64,000 bases of DNA, taken from contig CAKVGK010000002.1 in assembly GCA_934747385.1 (NCBI GenBank), positions 124,001 through 188,000 on the forward strand, written 5' to 3'. The DNA is from an uncultured Clostridia bacterium. Its GTDB lineage: Bacteria; Bacillota; Clostridia; Christensenellales; UBA1242. Below are positions 1 through 8,573 of this stretch, one piece after another. Positions within the stretch are counted from its first letter, which is position 1. Each line of letters starts with the position of its first letter. A program made the position numbers and the translations under genes. The notes beneath the pieces were generated by a model, which saw only the letters and a program-made list of their open reading frames with translations, did not search any database and had not been told where the DNA came from.

Positions 1-1
1 A

Positions 2-1261
2 GACTATCGTAAAATTGTAGATGAGGCTATCAACTTTTTGAAAGGGGACACCAAACAAGTTGAAAAAGTGTTAACCGAAAAAATGACACAAGCCAGCGCA
101 GGTGAAAACTTTGAAGTTGCATTGAGTTTGCGTGACCGCCTAAAAATGCTTGAAAAGATGAAAGCGAAGGTTATCACCAGCCTTGGCAGTTTGGTTGATT
201 ATGACGTGTTTAAATTGGCAACTTCTGGCGACTTTTCTGCAATGTGCGTTCTTGCTGTGCGTGGTGGCAAATTGCAAGGCATACAGACTTTTGACATCTT
301 AAATTTTTTGGACGAAACCGAAGCATACACGCAATTTATTATGCAGTATTATTCCACACACCCAATTAATGTGGACGAAATCATTATGCCAGAAATAGAC
401 ACAGCGGAAATTGAAATGTTTTTATTAGACAAAGCGGGCAAAAAAATCACCATAACAAAGCCAAAAATTGACAGTGTTAAATATAAACTGCTTGATATTG
501 CCACCAAAAATGCTCAAATTCATATGGAAAAAAACTTGGAGCGCGCTGTTAAGCACGACAACGCAAGCATTGGGGCAGTTAATCAATTGAAAAAGGATTT
601 AAATTTATCTCGTGCACCAAAACGTATTGAGTGTTACGATATTTCCCACACCTATGGCACTTACACAGTTGCAAGTATGGTTGTGGTTATAAATGGCGAA
701 AAAGCACCACAAATGTACCGCAAATTTAAAATCGAAACAGTTGATTTTATTGATGACTTTGCATCAATGAAAGAAGTTTTAACTCGCCGCATGGAAAAGC
801 TGTCTAGTGACGATATCAGTTTTAGTTCAATGCCAGATTTGATTGTTATTGATGGTGGCAAAGGGCAGTTGAGTTCTGCCTATGAAGTGTTAATAAACTA
901 CAACTATCCAAACGAACTTGTCAGCCTTGCAAAACGAGAAGAGGAAGTGTTCAAACCAAACATTTCACGCCCATTTATTCTTCAAAAGGGCAGTTATTCA
1001 CTCAGATTGTTGCAACTTGCACGTGACGAAGCCCACCGCTTCGCAATCACATTCAACCGCCAATTACGTGGCAAAGGCGCATTCCGTGGCGGGCTGGAAA
1101 GTATTTCAGGCGTTGGTCCAGCCACAAGGCGAGCACTTTTGCGCCAATTCAAAACGATCGAAAACATCAAAAACGCCACACTTGAACAACTGGAACAAAC
1201 CCAAGGAGTAACCAAACCAACCGCCAAACTCATCTATCAACACTTCAAAAAAGACCAATAA
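2..1261 (+). CDS. uvrC: UvrABC excinuclease subunit C, 5'-truncated by window edge
   Basis: Nuclease subunit of nucleotide excision repair; with UvrB it makes the 3' and 5' incisions around a lesion. The frame is open from base 2, so the ATG and N-terminal GIY-YIG domain lie outside the window. Visible here (419 residues) are a UVR motif (ENFEVALSLRDRLKML), the RNase H-like nuclease domain with ECYDISH, VIDGGKGQL and RDEAHRFAI motifs, and C-terminal tandem helix-hairpin-helix motifs (SGVGPATRRALL). The Asp and His positions expected for the 5' nuclease are present. It ends at an intrinsic terminator, so it is not co-transcribed with ctsR. Family assignment is certain; the missing N-terminus is only a window effect. 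Confidence 0.97.
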   Translation, partial: DYRKIVDEAINFLKGDTKQVEKVLTEKMTQASAGENFEVALSLRDRLKMLEKMKAKVITSLGSLVDYDVFKLATSGDFSAMCVLAVRGGKLQGIQTFDILNFLDETEAYTQFIMQYYSTHPINVDEIIMPEIDTAEIEMFLLDKAGKKITITKPKIDSVKYKLLDIATKNAQIHMEKNLERAVKHDNASIGAVNQLKKDLNLSRAPKRIECYDISHTYGTYTVASMVVVINGEKAPQMYRKFKIETVDFIDDFASMKEVLTRRMEKLSSDDISFSSMPDLIVIDGGKGQLSSAYEVLINYNYPNELVSLAKREEEVFKPNISRPFILQKGSYSLRLLQLARDEAHRFAITFNRQLRGKGAFRGGLESISGVGPATRRALLRQFKTIENIKNATLEQLEQTQGVTKPTAKLIYQHFKKDQ

Positions 1262-1268
1262 AAATAAT

Positions 1269-1307
1269 AAAATTAGCAGACAAACAAAAAGTTTGCTAAT
1301 TTTTTTA
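1269..1307 (+). terminator. Intrinsic terminator of uvrC
   Basis: An AAATTAGC/GCTAATTT stem with an inner AAAC/GTTT extension is followed by a run of Ts, immediately after the uvrC stop. Confidence 0.8.
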
Positions 1308-1326
1308 AAAAAGTTTGCAATTTTTG

Positions 1327-1355
1327 TTGACAAACGGATATAATAGTGATATGAT
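1327..1355 (+). promoter_or_regulatory. SigA-type promoter of the ctsR operon
   Basis: TTGACA (1327-1332) and TATGAT (1350-1355) are separated by exactly 17 bp. A second TATAAT at 1339 lies too close to this -35 to be its -10. The start of transcription would fall just before the CtsR box. Confidence 0.8.
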
Positions 1356-1366
1356 AAAAGCGTAAA

Positions 1367-1383
1367 GGTCAAAGAAAGTCAAA
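1367..1383 (+). promoter_or_regulatory. CtsR operator (tandem heptad repeat)
   Basis: GGTCAAA-GAA-AGTCAAA matches the known CtsR heptad direct repeat (A/GGTCAAA NAN A/GGTCAAA). It lies about 5-20 bases downstream of the predicted transcription start, where bound CtsR would block RNA polymerase. This implies autoregulation of ctsR-mcsA-mcsB-clpC by heat or protein stress. Confidence 0.9.
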
Positions 1384-1481
1384 CAATTAAGTTTGGCGTT
1401 CTTAATCAAAAAGGCAAAGCAAACAAAGTTTGGCTTTTACATAACAAAATAAAAAAACAAGGATAGTTAAAGGAGGGAAAA

Positions 1482-1943
1482 GTGAACAAAAGCGTTAGTG
1501 ATGTGATTGAAGAATTTATTATGTCAAGTTTGGACGATGACAATTTTATTGAATTGTCCCGCAACGACCTTGCAAAATTCTTTTCTTGTGTGCCAAGCCA
1601 AATCAACTATGTGCTCAACACAAGGTTTACGGTCAATCGTGGCTTTGTGGTGGAAAGTCAGCGCGGTGGCGGCGGTTACATCAAAGTTACTCGTGTGCAA
1701 GATAATGATGGAAACTTTTTGAATAATTGCTTAAAAATTTGTGGCGAACCGTTGTCTTATTTGCAAGCAAGCCAAATTTTAACCAGTTTAACAGAAAAAA
1801 ACATCATAACAGAGCACGAAGCAGATTTGATTAAGGCTGCAACAAACACAAAAGCACTCAACAATCCCTTGAACTTTGACAACACCTTGCGCAGCAATAT
1901 TATTTCCAGTGTTATTTTGGAACTTATGAAAAGGGGTAAATAA
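1482..1943 (+). CDS. ctsR: CtsR, class III stress gene repressor
   Basis: Transcriptional repressor of the clp genes. The 153 residues match the family length: an N-terminal winged helix-turn-helix (residues about 1-70) with the glycine-rich wing tip RGGGGYI used for heptad recognition, then a helical dimerisation domain. The start is a GTG with an AGGAGGG ribosome site 5 bases upstream. It heads the operon with mcsA, mcsB-like and clpC, and a canonical CtsR box lies in its promoter. In Bacillus subtilis CtsR is released in stress with McsB involvement; here McsB is catalytically altered, so how CtsR is inactivated is an open question. Confidence 0.95.
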   Translation: MNKSVSDVIEEFIMSSLDDDNFIELSRNDLAKFFSCVPSQINYVLNTRFTVNRGFVVESQRGGGGYIKVTRVQDNDGNFLNNCLKICGEPLSYLQASQILTSLTEKNIITEHEADLIKAATNTKALNNPLNFDNTLRSNIISSVILELMKRGK

Positions 1944-2002
1944 AAAAAGAAGTTTAGTGTTTAAAATTTTAACCAAAACAAAAATTATAAAAGGAGATTA
2001 AT

Positions 2003-2509
2003 ATGAAAAATTGTGATAAATGCGGTAAACCAGCAGTTTACCATTCAACATTGATTGTAAATGGAGTTAGCCAATCAACAAATTTGTGCCGTGATTGTGC
2101 CATTAAAGAAGGCGTTTTTAACAGCCAACCAACAAGCATTTTTGATGATTTCTTTGCTCCGTTTGCAGATTTCTTGCCATTTGAAAAAGTGGAAAATTTG
2201 GTTTGTCCAGTTTGCAAAACCAGTTTAAGAGAGTTTAAATCAACCTTAAATGTTGGTTGCCCAAATTGCTATGAAACTTTCAGCAAAGAATTGAACAATA
2301 TGGTCAAACGTATTTCTCGCCTTGACCACCACAAACCAGAAGTTGGCTTTAAACCAGAAAAGGCAGAAAAACAAGCAAAACCTGCCACAAAGCAAGAAAA
2401 AATTGAAGCGTTGCGTGCCGAGATGAAACAAGCAATTGCGGAAGAAAGGTATGAAGACGCTGGCAAGTTGAAGAAAAAAATTCAAAAATTGGAGGCAGAT
2501 AATGAATAG
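2003..2509 (+). CDS. mcsA: McsA, zinc-finger McsB activator
   Basis: Adaptor that binds zinc and activates the arginine kinase McsB in Gram-positive stress operons. The 168-residue protein has four CxxC pairs (CDKC, CRDC, CPVC, CPNC), forming two zinc modules, then a charged linker and a C-terminal UVR motif (AIAEERYEDAGKLKKKI) that contacts McsB/ClpC-type partners. ATG with AAGGAGA site. It overlaps the mcsB-like start by 8 bases, suggesting translational coupling. Zinc ligands and the UVR motif look intact even though the partner kinase does not. Confidence 0.93.
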   Translation: MKNCDKCGKPAVYHSTLIVNGVSQSTNLCRDCAIKEGVFNSQPTSIFDDFFAPFADFLPFEKVENLVCPVCKTSLREFKSTLNVGCPNCYETFSKELNNMVKRISRLDHHKPEVGFKPEKAEKQAKPATKQEKIEALRAEMKQAIAEERYEDAGKLKKKIQKLEADNE

Positions 2510-3407
2510 TATAATTCAAACAAAAATTTCAGTATTTAGAAATTTGAAAGATTATAAATTTATGCCAAAATTGGAACAAGAAAAGTATGCTGAAATTGAG
2601 CAAAAAGTGGACGATGCATTAAGCAATTTAACCAAAATCAATCCAAACAACACAAATCAACACACTTTGAATTTTTTAAAGCAAAACAAATTGCTCAATT
2701 CAAATGCAAAAGCGGTTTATTTGAACAAAGAAAATGTTGCAGTCAATTTGTTTAGTGGCGAACACTTGTGCGTTGTGGCATCATGTTTGGGTTTTGATGA
2801 AAAGTTAAACCAAAAAGTTGCCGCTGTTGTGTCTGCAATGGAAAGTAAACTCAACATGGTTTATAGCGACCAATATGGATATCTTATGAGCAACATCAAA
2901 AACCTTGGTTCTGGAGTGCAAGTTGAAAGCACAATTAGTTTGGTTGGTCTGGTTGAAATGGGCAAAATTGGTCAAGTTTGCCAAAATATTAAAAATTTGG
3001 GCTATCAAATTGAAAAAGTTGATGGCACAAATTACAAAGTTTCCACAATTTGTTCACTAGGCTTGACTGCAAGCGAAACATATTTGGAATTTGGCAAAAC
3101 ACTCACAAAACTTGCCGAACTTGAAACTGAAAGCGAAAAAATGCTTTATTCAACCAACACAGAAGAAATCACTGACAAAGTGTATCGCGCATTGAGTTTG
3201 CTTGGTGGCGCTTATATGTTGTCGTTTGACGAATTAAAAACAAACTTAAATTTGTTGCGTGTTGGCTCAAATTTGGGCTTGGCAAACATCAAAGCAAGTC
3301 AAATTGATGCTTTGCAATCACTTGTAAACTCAAAATTTGACCAATTTACAACAAAACAAGAACAACTTGAATTGGCAGAAAAAGTTAAAGATATTTTAAA
3401 AAATTAA
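2502..3407 (+). CDS. mcsB: McsB-like protein, probable pseudo-arginine kinase
   Basis: Position (after mcsA, before clpC) and fold-level similarity identify this as the McsB protein-arginine kinase homologue. At 301 residues it is shorter than the usual 350 or so. Recognisable landmarks are FRNLKDYKF near the start, YGYLMSN (125-131), NLGSG and the LGYQIEKVDG segment. Key residues are missing: the family SSRxRLARN nucleotide-binding stretch is TKISVFRN; the catalytic Cys in GYLTSCPTN is Asn131; the NEEDHxR motif is FSGEHLC; the RASV arginine after NxGTG is gone. The ORF is intact with a GGAGG site, so this is not a decaying pseudogene. I infer a non-catalytic scaffold for McsA/ClpC/CtsR; loss of function with retained expression is the alternative. 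Confidence 0.85.
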   Translation: MNSIIQTKISVFRNLKDYKFMPKLEQEKYAEIEQKVDDALSNLTKINPNNTNQHTLNFLKQNKLLNSNAKAVYLNKENVAVNLFSGEHLCVVASCLGFDEKLNQKVAAVVSAMESKLNMVYSDQYGYLMSNIKNLGSGVQVESTISLVGLVEMGKIGQVCQNIKNLGYQIEKVDGTNYKVSTICSLGLTASETYLEFGKTLTKLAELETESEKMLYSTNTEEITDKVYRALSLLGGAYMLSFDELKTNLNLLRVGSNLGLANIKASQIDALQSLVNSKFDQFTTKQEQLELAEKVKDILKN

Positions 3408-3426
3408 TATAAAAGGAGATGATTTT

Positions 3427-5943
3427 ATGTATAATTTAACCGATTTAGCAAACAGATGTATTCAAACTGCATCAAAAATAGCAAGTGAATACGGCAATGA
3501 AGTTGGCACAGAACACGTTTTGTATGCTTTAACAAAAGTGGAAAGTAAATCCAGCCGATTGTTAAAAGCCTATCGCGTTGATGCTGACTTGATTAAACAA
3601 GTGCTTGAAAGTATGCCGGGCGGCATTCCAAGCAGCGTGGTGGAACTCACTCCACGCACAAAAGAAATGTTGATGATTGCTGGCAGCGTTGCAAAGCGCA
3701 CACATTCAGCTTACATTTCAACCGAACACCTTTTGGTTGCGTTGCTCAGTCAAGACGATAGTTATGCAATCAATATTTTGGCAGGAGTTCTTAAACTTAA
3801 CGTTTATGAAATGCGCAACAAAGCAATTGGCTTGATTGCAAACAACAACGACAACAGCGCGCAACAAAATGAATTTAACAGCGATGGTTTTGTGCAAGTT
3901 GGCAACATGTCAAACGGCAGCAAGCCACAAAAACAAGAGTACACAAGTCAACTTCCAGCAGAGTTGCTTGAAATGGGCTCTGATTTAACTTTGCGCGCAA
4001 AAAACGGCAAAATAGACCCAATCATTGGCAGAGATAACGAAATTGAGCGTATGATTGAAATTTTGTGCCGCAAAACCAAAAACAACCCAGTGCTTATTGG
4101 TGAAGCGGGCGTGGGCAAAACCGCAGTTGTTGAGGGCTTGGCTCGCAGGATTGTGGCTGGCGATGTGCCTGCGTTCCTTAAAAACAAAACCATTTATAGC
4201 CTTGACATTGGCGGGCTTATGGCTGGCACAAAATATCGTGGCAGTATGGAAGAAAAACTTAAAAATGCCATTGATATGATAACTCAAAACAAAAATATCA
4301 TTGTGTTTATTGATGAAATTCACACCTTGGCACAAGCAGGCAGCGAAAAAGGCGAAACAAACCCAGCAGATATGTTAAAACCATACTTGGCTCGTGGTGA
4401 AATGCAAACTATTGGTGCAACAACCACAGACGAGTATCGCAAATATATTGAGCAAGACAAGGCTTTGGAACGTCGTTTCCAACCAATTACAATTGACCCT
4501 CCAACAGTTGAACAAACAATTGAAATTTTGCGTGGTCTTCGTGATAGTTATGAAGCGTTTCATAATGTTAAAATCACAGACGAGGCAATCAGTGCTGCTG
4601 CAAATTTAAGCGACCGTTACATTCAAGATAGGTCTTTGCCAGACAAAGCAATTGACTTGATTGATGAAGCGTCCAGCAGGGCAAAAGTAAAACAAAATTA
4701 CGACAGCCCAAAACTTAAAGAGATGAAAGAAAAGCTTGTGAAACTTGAAGCGGAAAAAGACGACGCTGTAAATCAAGAAGATTTTGAGCGCGCATCAAAA
4801 CTTCGCGACCAAGTTGCAAAATTAAAACAAGAAATAGAGCAACTTAGCAATTTGCCAGCAACCAAAGAGGCAGCATCTGCTGTTGTAACAGAGCAGGACA
4901 TTGCAGAGGTTGTAAGCAAATGGACACATATTCCATTAACCAAACTTACCGAAGGCGAAGCAGAAAAATTGCTTAACCTTGAAAAAGTTTTGTGTGAACG
5001 AGTTAAAGGTCAAGATGAAGCGGTTGAGAAAGTTGCAAAAGCAATTCGCCGCAGCCGTATTGGTATTCGTGACCCTAAACGCCCAATTGGCAGTTTCTTG
5101 TTCCTCGGCCCAACAGGTGTTGGTAAAACCGAACTTAGCAAAGCACTTGCCGAAGCATTGTTTGACGACGAAAACAAAATCATTCGTCTTGACATGAGTG
5201 AGTTTATGGAAGCACACAGTGTCAGCAAGTTGATTGGCAGCCCTCCAGGGTATGTTGGCTTTGACGATGGCGGACAATTGACCGAACAAGTGCGTCGCAA
5301 ACCTTATAGCGTTGTTTTGTTTGATGAAATTGAAAAAGCACACCCAGAAGTGTTTAATATGCTTTTGCAAATTTTGGACGATGGCAGATTGACAGATAGC
5401 CACGGCAAAGTTGTAAGTTTCAAAAACACAATCATCATTTTGACTTCAAACATTGGCAGCGACAAATTGTATAAAAACAATGTTGACCTAGGTTTTAAAG
5501 ACGGTAAGGAAAAATCAGCAGAAGACAAACAAGCCGTTATGCTTGCCGAACTTAAAAAATATTTCCGCCCAGAGCTTATTAACCGTATTGACAACATTGT
5601 TGTGTTCAACAAATTGTCTGCTCCAGTTATGAAAGAAATCGCAAAGAAAATGCTTGCCGAACTTAATAAAAATTTACGTCAAAGTGGGGTAGAATTAAAG
5701 TTCACAAACTCAACCTTAAATTACCTTGTTAAAAATGGCACAAATGACGACTTTGGTGCACGCCCATTGAAGCGTCTTATCACAAGCAAAATCGAAGATG
5801 ATTTGGCAGATAAAATGCTCAAAGGCGACATAAAATCTGGCGACAAAGTTGTTGTGGATTACAAGGACGATAAACTCGTTTTCTTGGTTAAAACGGACGA
5901 CAAAGCGGACGAGGAAGCTGATTCAAATTCATCATCAAAATAA
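3427..5943 (+). CDS. clpC: ClpC, AAA+ unfoldase of the ClpCP protease
   Basis: Double-ring AAA+ ATPase that unfolds substrates for ClpP and refolds aggregates. Domains: N-terminal Clp_N repeats (about 1-145; these bind phospho-arginine and adaptors in relatives), D1 with Walker A GEAGVGKT near residue 225, a middle coiled coil containing a UVR motif (EDFERASKLRDQVAKLK), D2 with Walker A GPTGVGKT near 561 and the VLFDEIEKAHP Walker B, then a ClpB_D2-small domain. 838 residues is slightly longer than average, with an acidic/Ser-rich tail. Last gene of the CtsR operon, 19 bases after the mcsB-like gene, with an AAAGGAGATG site. Confidence 0.97.
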   Translation: MYNLTDLANRCIQTASKIASEYGNEVGTEHVLYALTKVESKSSRLLKAYRVDADLIKQVLESMPGGIPSSVVELTPRTKEMLMIAGSVAKRTHSAYISTEHLLVALLSQDDSYAINILAGVLKLNVYEMRNKAIGLIANNNDNSAQQNEFNSDGFVQVGNMSNGSKPQKQEYTSQLPAELLEMGSDLTLRAKNGKIDPIIGRDNEIERMIEILCRKTKNNPVLIGEAGVGKTAVVEGLARRIVAGDVPAFLKNKTIYSLDIGGLMAGTKYRGSMEEKLKNAIDMITQNKNIIVFIDEIHTLAQAGSEKGETNPADMLKPYLARGEMQTIGATTTDEYRKYIEQDKALERRFQPITIDPPTVEQTIEILRGLRDSYEAFHNVKITDEAISAAANLSDRYIQDRSLPDKAIDLIDEASSRAKVKQNYDSPKLKEMKEKLVKLEAEKDDAVNQEDFERASKLRDQVAKLKQEIEQLSNLPATKEAASAVVTEQDIAEVVSKWTHIPLTKLTEGEAEKLLNLEKVLCERVKGQDEAVEKVAKAIRRSRIGIRDPKRPIGSFLFLGPTGVGKTELSKALAEALFDDENKIIRLDMSEFMEAHSVSKLIGSPPGYVGFDDGGQLTEQVRRKPYSVVLFDEIEKAHPEVFNMLLQILDDGRLTDSHGKVVSFKNTIIILTSNIGSDKLYKNNVDLGFKDGKEKSAEDKQAVMLAELKKYFRPELINRIDNIVVFNKLSAPVMKEIAKKMLAELNKNLRQSGVELKFTNSTLNYLVKNGTNDDFGARPLKRLITSKIEDDLADKMLKGDIKSGDKVVVDYKDDKLVFLVKTDDKADEEADSNSSSK

Positions 5944-6012
5944 TTTAGAATTTTAATTCAATTTGCTTTTTCAAAATGTCAAAATTAAAAAAATAAATAG
6001 AAATTATAAAAA

Positions 6013-6041
6013 AAAGTAGGCTTGTGTGCCTGCTTTTTTTT
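6013..6041 (+). terminator. Terminator of the ctsR-clpC operon
   Basis: AGTAGGC/GCCTGCT stem (one G-T pair) with a 6-base loop, followed by eight Ts. Confidence 0.85.
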
Positions 6042-6303
6042 ATTGCTAAAAATAATAGAAATCTTTTTTAAAATAAAATATATTCTAATTTATCAAAGTT
6101 AAAAAATTTTTAAAAAACACAAAAAAAATTAAATAAAATTAGCAAAAACGCTTAAAATGAAGTATTTTTTAATATTTTTTGCAATTTCAATTAAAATTTT
6201 TAAATTTTTTCGATTAATAATGAAATTAAAATTAAAAAAAATTTTATTGTTGTTTATAATAAAATATATTAATAAAAGTAATTATTTTTAAAATAAAAAA
6301 CAA
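6042..6303. other. Very AT-rich gap between convergent genes
   Basis: About 260 bases of almost pure A/T sequence between the clpC terminator and the 3' end of the minus-strand gene. I see no open frame, no clear promoter and no further terminator in it. Confidence 0.6.
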
Positions 6304-6927
6304 TTAGCAAAATAAACTGCCGTTTTCAAGTTTGTAAATTTTAAAATTTTTAAAACATTTTTGTGTATTTTTTCCTGCTGCAACAATCATGGTTTTGGAG
6401 GCAGTGTCTTCAATGATTTTGTTTGCCAAGTCAAAATATTTTTCTTCAAGATTTTCAAAAAAATGTTCAAGCAAAATGATTTTTGGCTCACGCACAACTG
6501 CACGTAAAAGAGTGGCAATTTTTGCTTCGCTAATTGACAAATTTTTTGCCTTAGTTTCCCCAAAATATATGCTGTATTTTTCAAGCAAATTTTGTGCCAA
6601 ATTATCGCATGTTTTTTTGTCAATTTTTCGCACCATCAAAGGGTAGATTATATTCTGTTTTGCAGTTTTAAATTTGAACAAAGTTGGAGTTGCGCTAACA
6701 TAGCTTATGTCCAAATCTTTGTCCTTTAATTGCTTTAAGTTTTTATTGTCAATTAAAATTTCACCTGTGTAAATTCTGTCAATTTTTGCAAGCGCTCTCA
6801 TCAAGGCAAATCCTCCAGAAAGTTCGTCGCCTAAAAATAGGGAGTTGGTTTCAATTTTCAAATTAAGGTCAAAAATAGAGTAGAAATTGTTGATATATTT
6901 AACTGAAAAATTCTTAAATTCCATCAT
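6304..6927 (-). CDS. ABC-ATPase-like protein with all catalytic motifs degraded
   Basis: The 207 residues follow the layout of an ABC nucleotide-binding domain but without the active site. The Walker A position reads GDELSGGFA (no Lys, no Ser/Thr), the signature is LSISE instead of LSGGQ, Walker B ends IILLEHFF instead of LLLDEP, and the switch His region reads VAAGKNT. Spacing between these blocks and sequence around them (ARALVREPKxLLLDE-like LLRAVVREPKIILLE) still align. The frame is intact. It lies downstream of the S8 protease gene on the same strand (120-base gap). I infer an ATPase-dead structural or regulatory relative; function unknown. Confidence 0.6.
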   Translation of the reverse strand: MMEFKNFSVKYINNFYSIFDLNLKIETNSLFLGDELSGGFALMRALAKIDRIYTGEILIDNKNLKQLKDKDLDISYVSATPTLFKFKTAKQNIIYPLMVRKIDKKTCDNLAQNLLEKYSIYFGETKAKNLSISEAKIATLLRAVVREPKIILLEHFFENLEEKYFDLANKIIEDTASKTMIVAAGKNTQKCFKNFKIYKLENGSLFC

Positions 6928-7047
6928 AAAGACATATTATCAAATTTTTTTAAATTTTTCAAATAAATACAACTGGGTCAACGCTACACTTAAATTATAA
7001 ACATTCCTCGGTATTAAATGTCATGTCTTCAATCCATCAGCAAAAGA

Positions 7048-8172
7048 TTAAAACTTTAAAAACCCTGCACCTTCAATGTTCCAGTCCCCAGTAAGTTTTT
7101 TGCAGTTGTTCATCAAATATTGCTTTATTTGATTGTTTTTAATTTCAGGAAACTTGCTTTTCAAACTTGCACAAACCCCTGCAATAATTGGTGTGGCAAC
7201 ACTTGTGCCAGACATGGAGGTGTATGGTTCAACTTTGTTTGAACAGGAAATCACGTTCACAGCAGGAGCAACCAGGTCAGGTTTAAAACCGAAAATAGTC
7301 GGCCCCCGGCTTGAAAAATCGGCTATTTGCATGTTGTTTTCGTCAAGACCACCAACTGTTATAATGTTTGGGTTGTCTCCCGGAGATTTAATTGTTCCGC
7401 GCTCTGGGCCGCTGTTGCCTGCTGCGGCAACCACTGTAATGCCACGTTTCCACAACGCGTCAGCCCCGCGCGATAGTGGGTCATTGCCGTTGATAATGTC
7501 TGCGCCAAAACTCATGCACACAACTGAAATTTTATATTGCTTGTAGTTTTCGTAAACCCACTGCATGGCGTCCAAAATAATATTACTATCGCTTGTGCCA
7601 GTGTTTTCAAGCGCTTTTATGGCAACAATGTTTGCTTTTGGTGCAAAACCCTGATTAGAGTGGTTCAAAATTCCTGCACCACACGCAATCCCGGCAACAA
7701 AAGTGCCATGTCCGTTGTCATCGTAAGGCTGTTGCGATTTATTTATTAAATCAATGAATTTAACAATTCGGTTTTTAGGAAACAAAAAGTCAAAATGCGG
7801 AAAAATTCCAGTGTCAATAAAGCAAATTGTTTGTCCTTCTCCATAGAATTTATTTTCAGTTATTGCACCAAAATTCATGTTTTCTTGTTGCTTTTGCTCG
7901 GCAAAAACTTTAACACAGGGGTCTATGTATTTCACTGATTTTTCATGCGAAATAAACGCCAAATCCTTGAACTTGATATTGACACAAAAACAATTTGCAA
8001 AAGGGTAGGCAGTGTAGGGTAAATTCATTTTTTCAAGCACAGAAAGCGTTCTGTTGAAATTGAAAGACGAAACAAGCACATTTCCAACTTCACAATTGTT
8101 CAAGATTTTAACTTGTTTAAATAAAATTGGATTTATTTTGGCTCGGTTCATTGTTAAGGTATAATTTTGCAT
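7048..8172 (-). CDS. Subtilisin-family (S8) serine protease, apparently intracellular
   Basis: Serine endopeptidase with a complete catalytic triad: Asp120 in FIDTG, His155 in GHGTFVAG, Ser324 in SGTSVATP, and oxyanion Asn253 in AAAGNSGP. 374 residues; no signal peptide or membrane segment is visible, so it probably acts in the cytoplasm, or in the forespore or mother cell if this is a spore former. The first 100 or so residues resemble a propeptide-like domain rather than a secretion signal. Its start overlaps the stop of the preceding small gene by one base, so the two are translationally coupled. Substrate unknown. Confidence 0.9.
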   Translation of the reverse strand: MQNYTLTMNRAKINPILFKQVKILNNCEVGNVLVSSFNFNRTLSVLEKMNLPYTAYPFANCFCVNIKFKDLAFISHEKSVKYIDPCVKVFAEQKQQENMNFGAITENKFYGEGQTICFIDTGIFPHFDFLFPKNRIVKFIDLINKSQQPYDDNGHGTFVAGIACGAGILNHSNQGFAPKANIVAIKALENTGTSDSNIILDAMQWVYENYKQYKISVVCMSFGADIINGNDPLSRGADALWKRGITVVAAAGNSGPERGTIKSPGDNPNIITVGGLDENNMQIADFSSRGPTIFGFKPDLVAPAVNVISCSNKVEPYTSMSGTSVATPIIAGVCASLKSKFPEIKNNQIKQYLMNNCKKLTGDWNIEGAGFLKF

Positions 8173-8459
8173 TATTTTTGTTCGTCAATCGCCTTAATCA
8201 AAGAAGAAAGCATATCTTTTTGTTGGCTGTTCAAAAATGGAGAAAGTGTACTGGAAAGAGAGTCTAATTGGCCATGGTCCAGTTTGCCTTGCTGCTTTAA
8301 TTTGCTGGCTTCTTGAAAAAGATTTTGCATTAATTCGTTGTTATCCATGTTTTTATATTTATCAATCAAATTTTGATATTCATTCACCTTATCTTTGTTT
8401 TCATTCAATGTTTCTTTATGTTCGTTTGCAAACGACCTAAAATCTCGTGGCATGTTCAC
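8172..8459 (-). CDS. Small charged helical protein upstream of the S8 protease
   Basis: Not recognised. 95 residues, highly charged and predicted helical throughout, rich in Lys, Asn, Gln and Leu, with no membrane segment or cysteine. A GAGGTGAAC ribosome site precedes the ATG. The stop overlaps the protease ATG by one base, which suggests a matched pair such as a protease partner, inhibitor or substrate; that role is inference. It is divergent from the gene at 8574. Confidence 0.7.
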   Translation of the reverse strand: MNMPRDFRSFANEHKETLNENKDKVNEYQNLIDKYKNMDNNELMQNLFQEASKLKQQGKLDHGQLDSLSSTLSPFLNSQQKDMLSSLIKAIDEQK

Positions 8460-8573
8460 CTCACTATGAAAATTTATATGCCTTAAAGCACAAAAAATTT
8501 ACATAATATTGCCTTTTTAAACAAAAATGTTAAAAATTTGTAACTTTAAAAAATTTTTATCATAAGTAGATAT

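Noticed and set aside
1339..1344. TATAAT as the ctsR -10
   Set aside because: It is only 6 bases after the -35; the TATGAT at 1350 has the proper 17-bp spacing.
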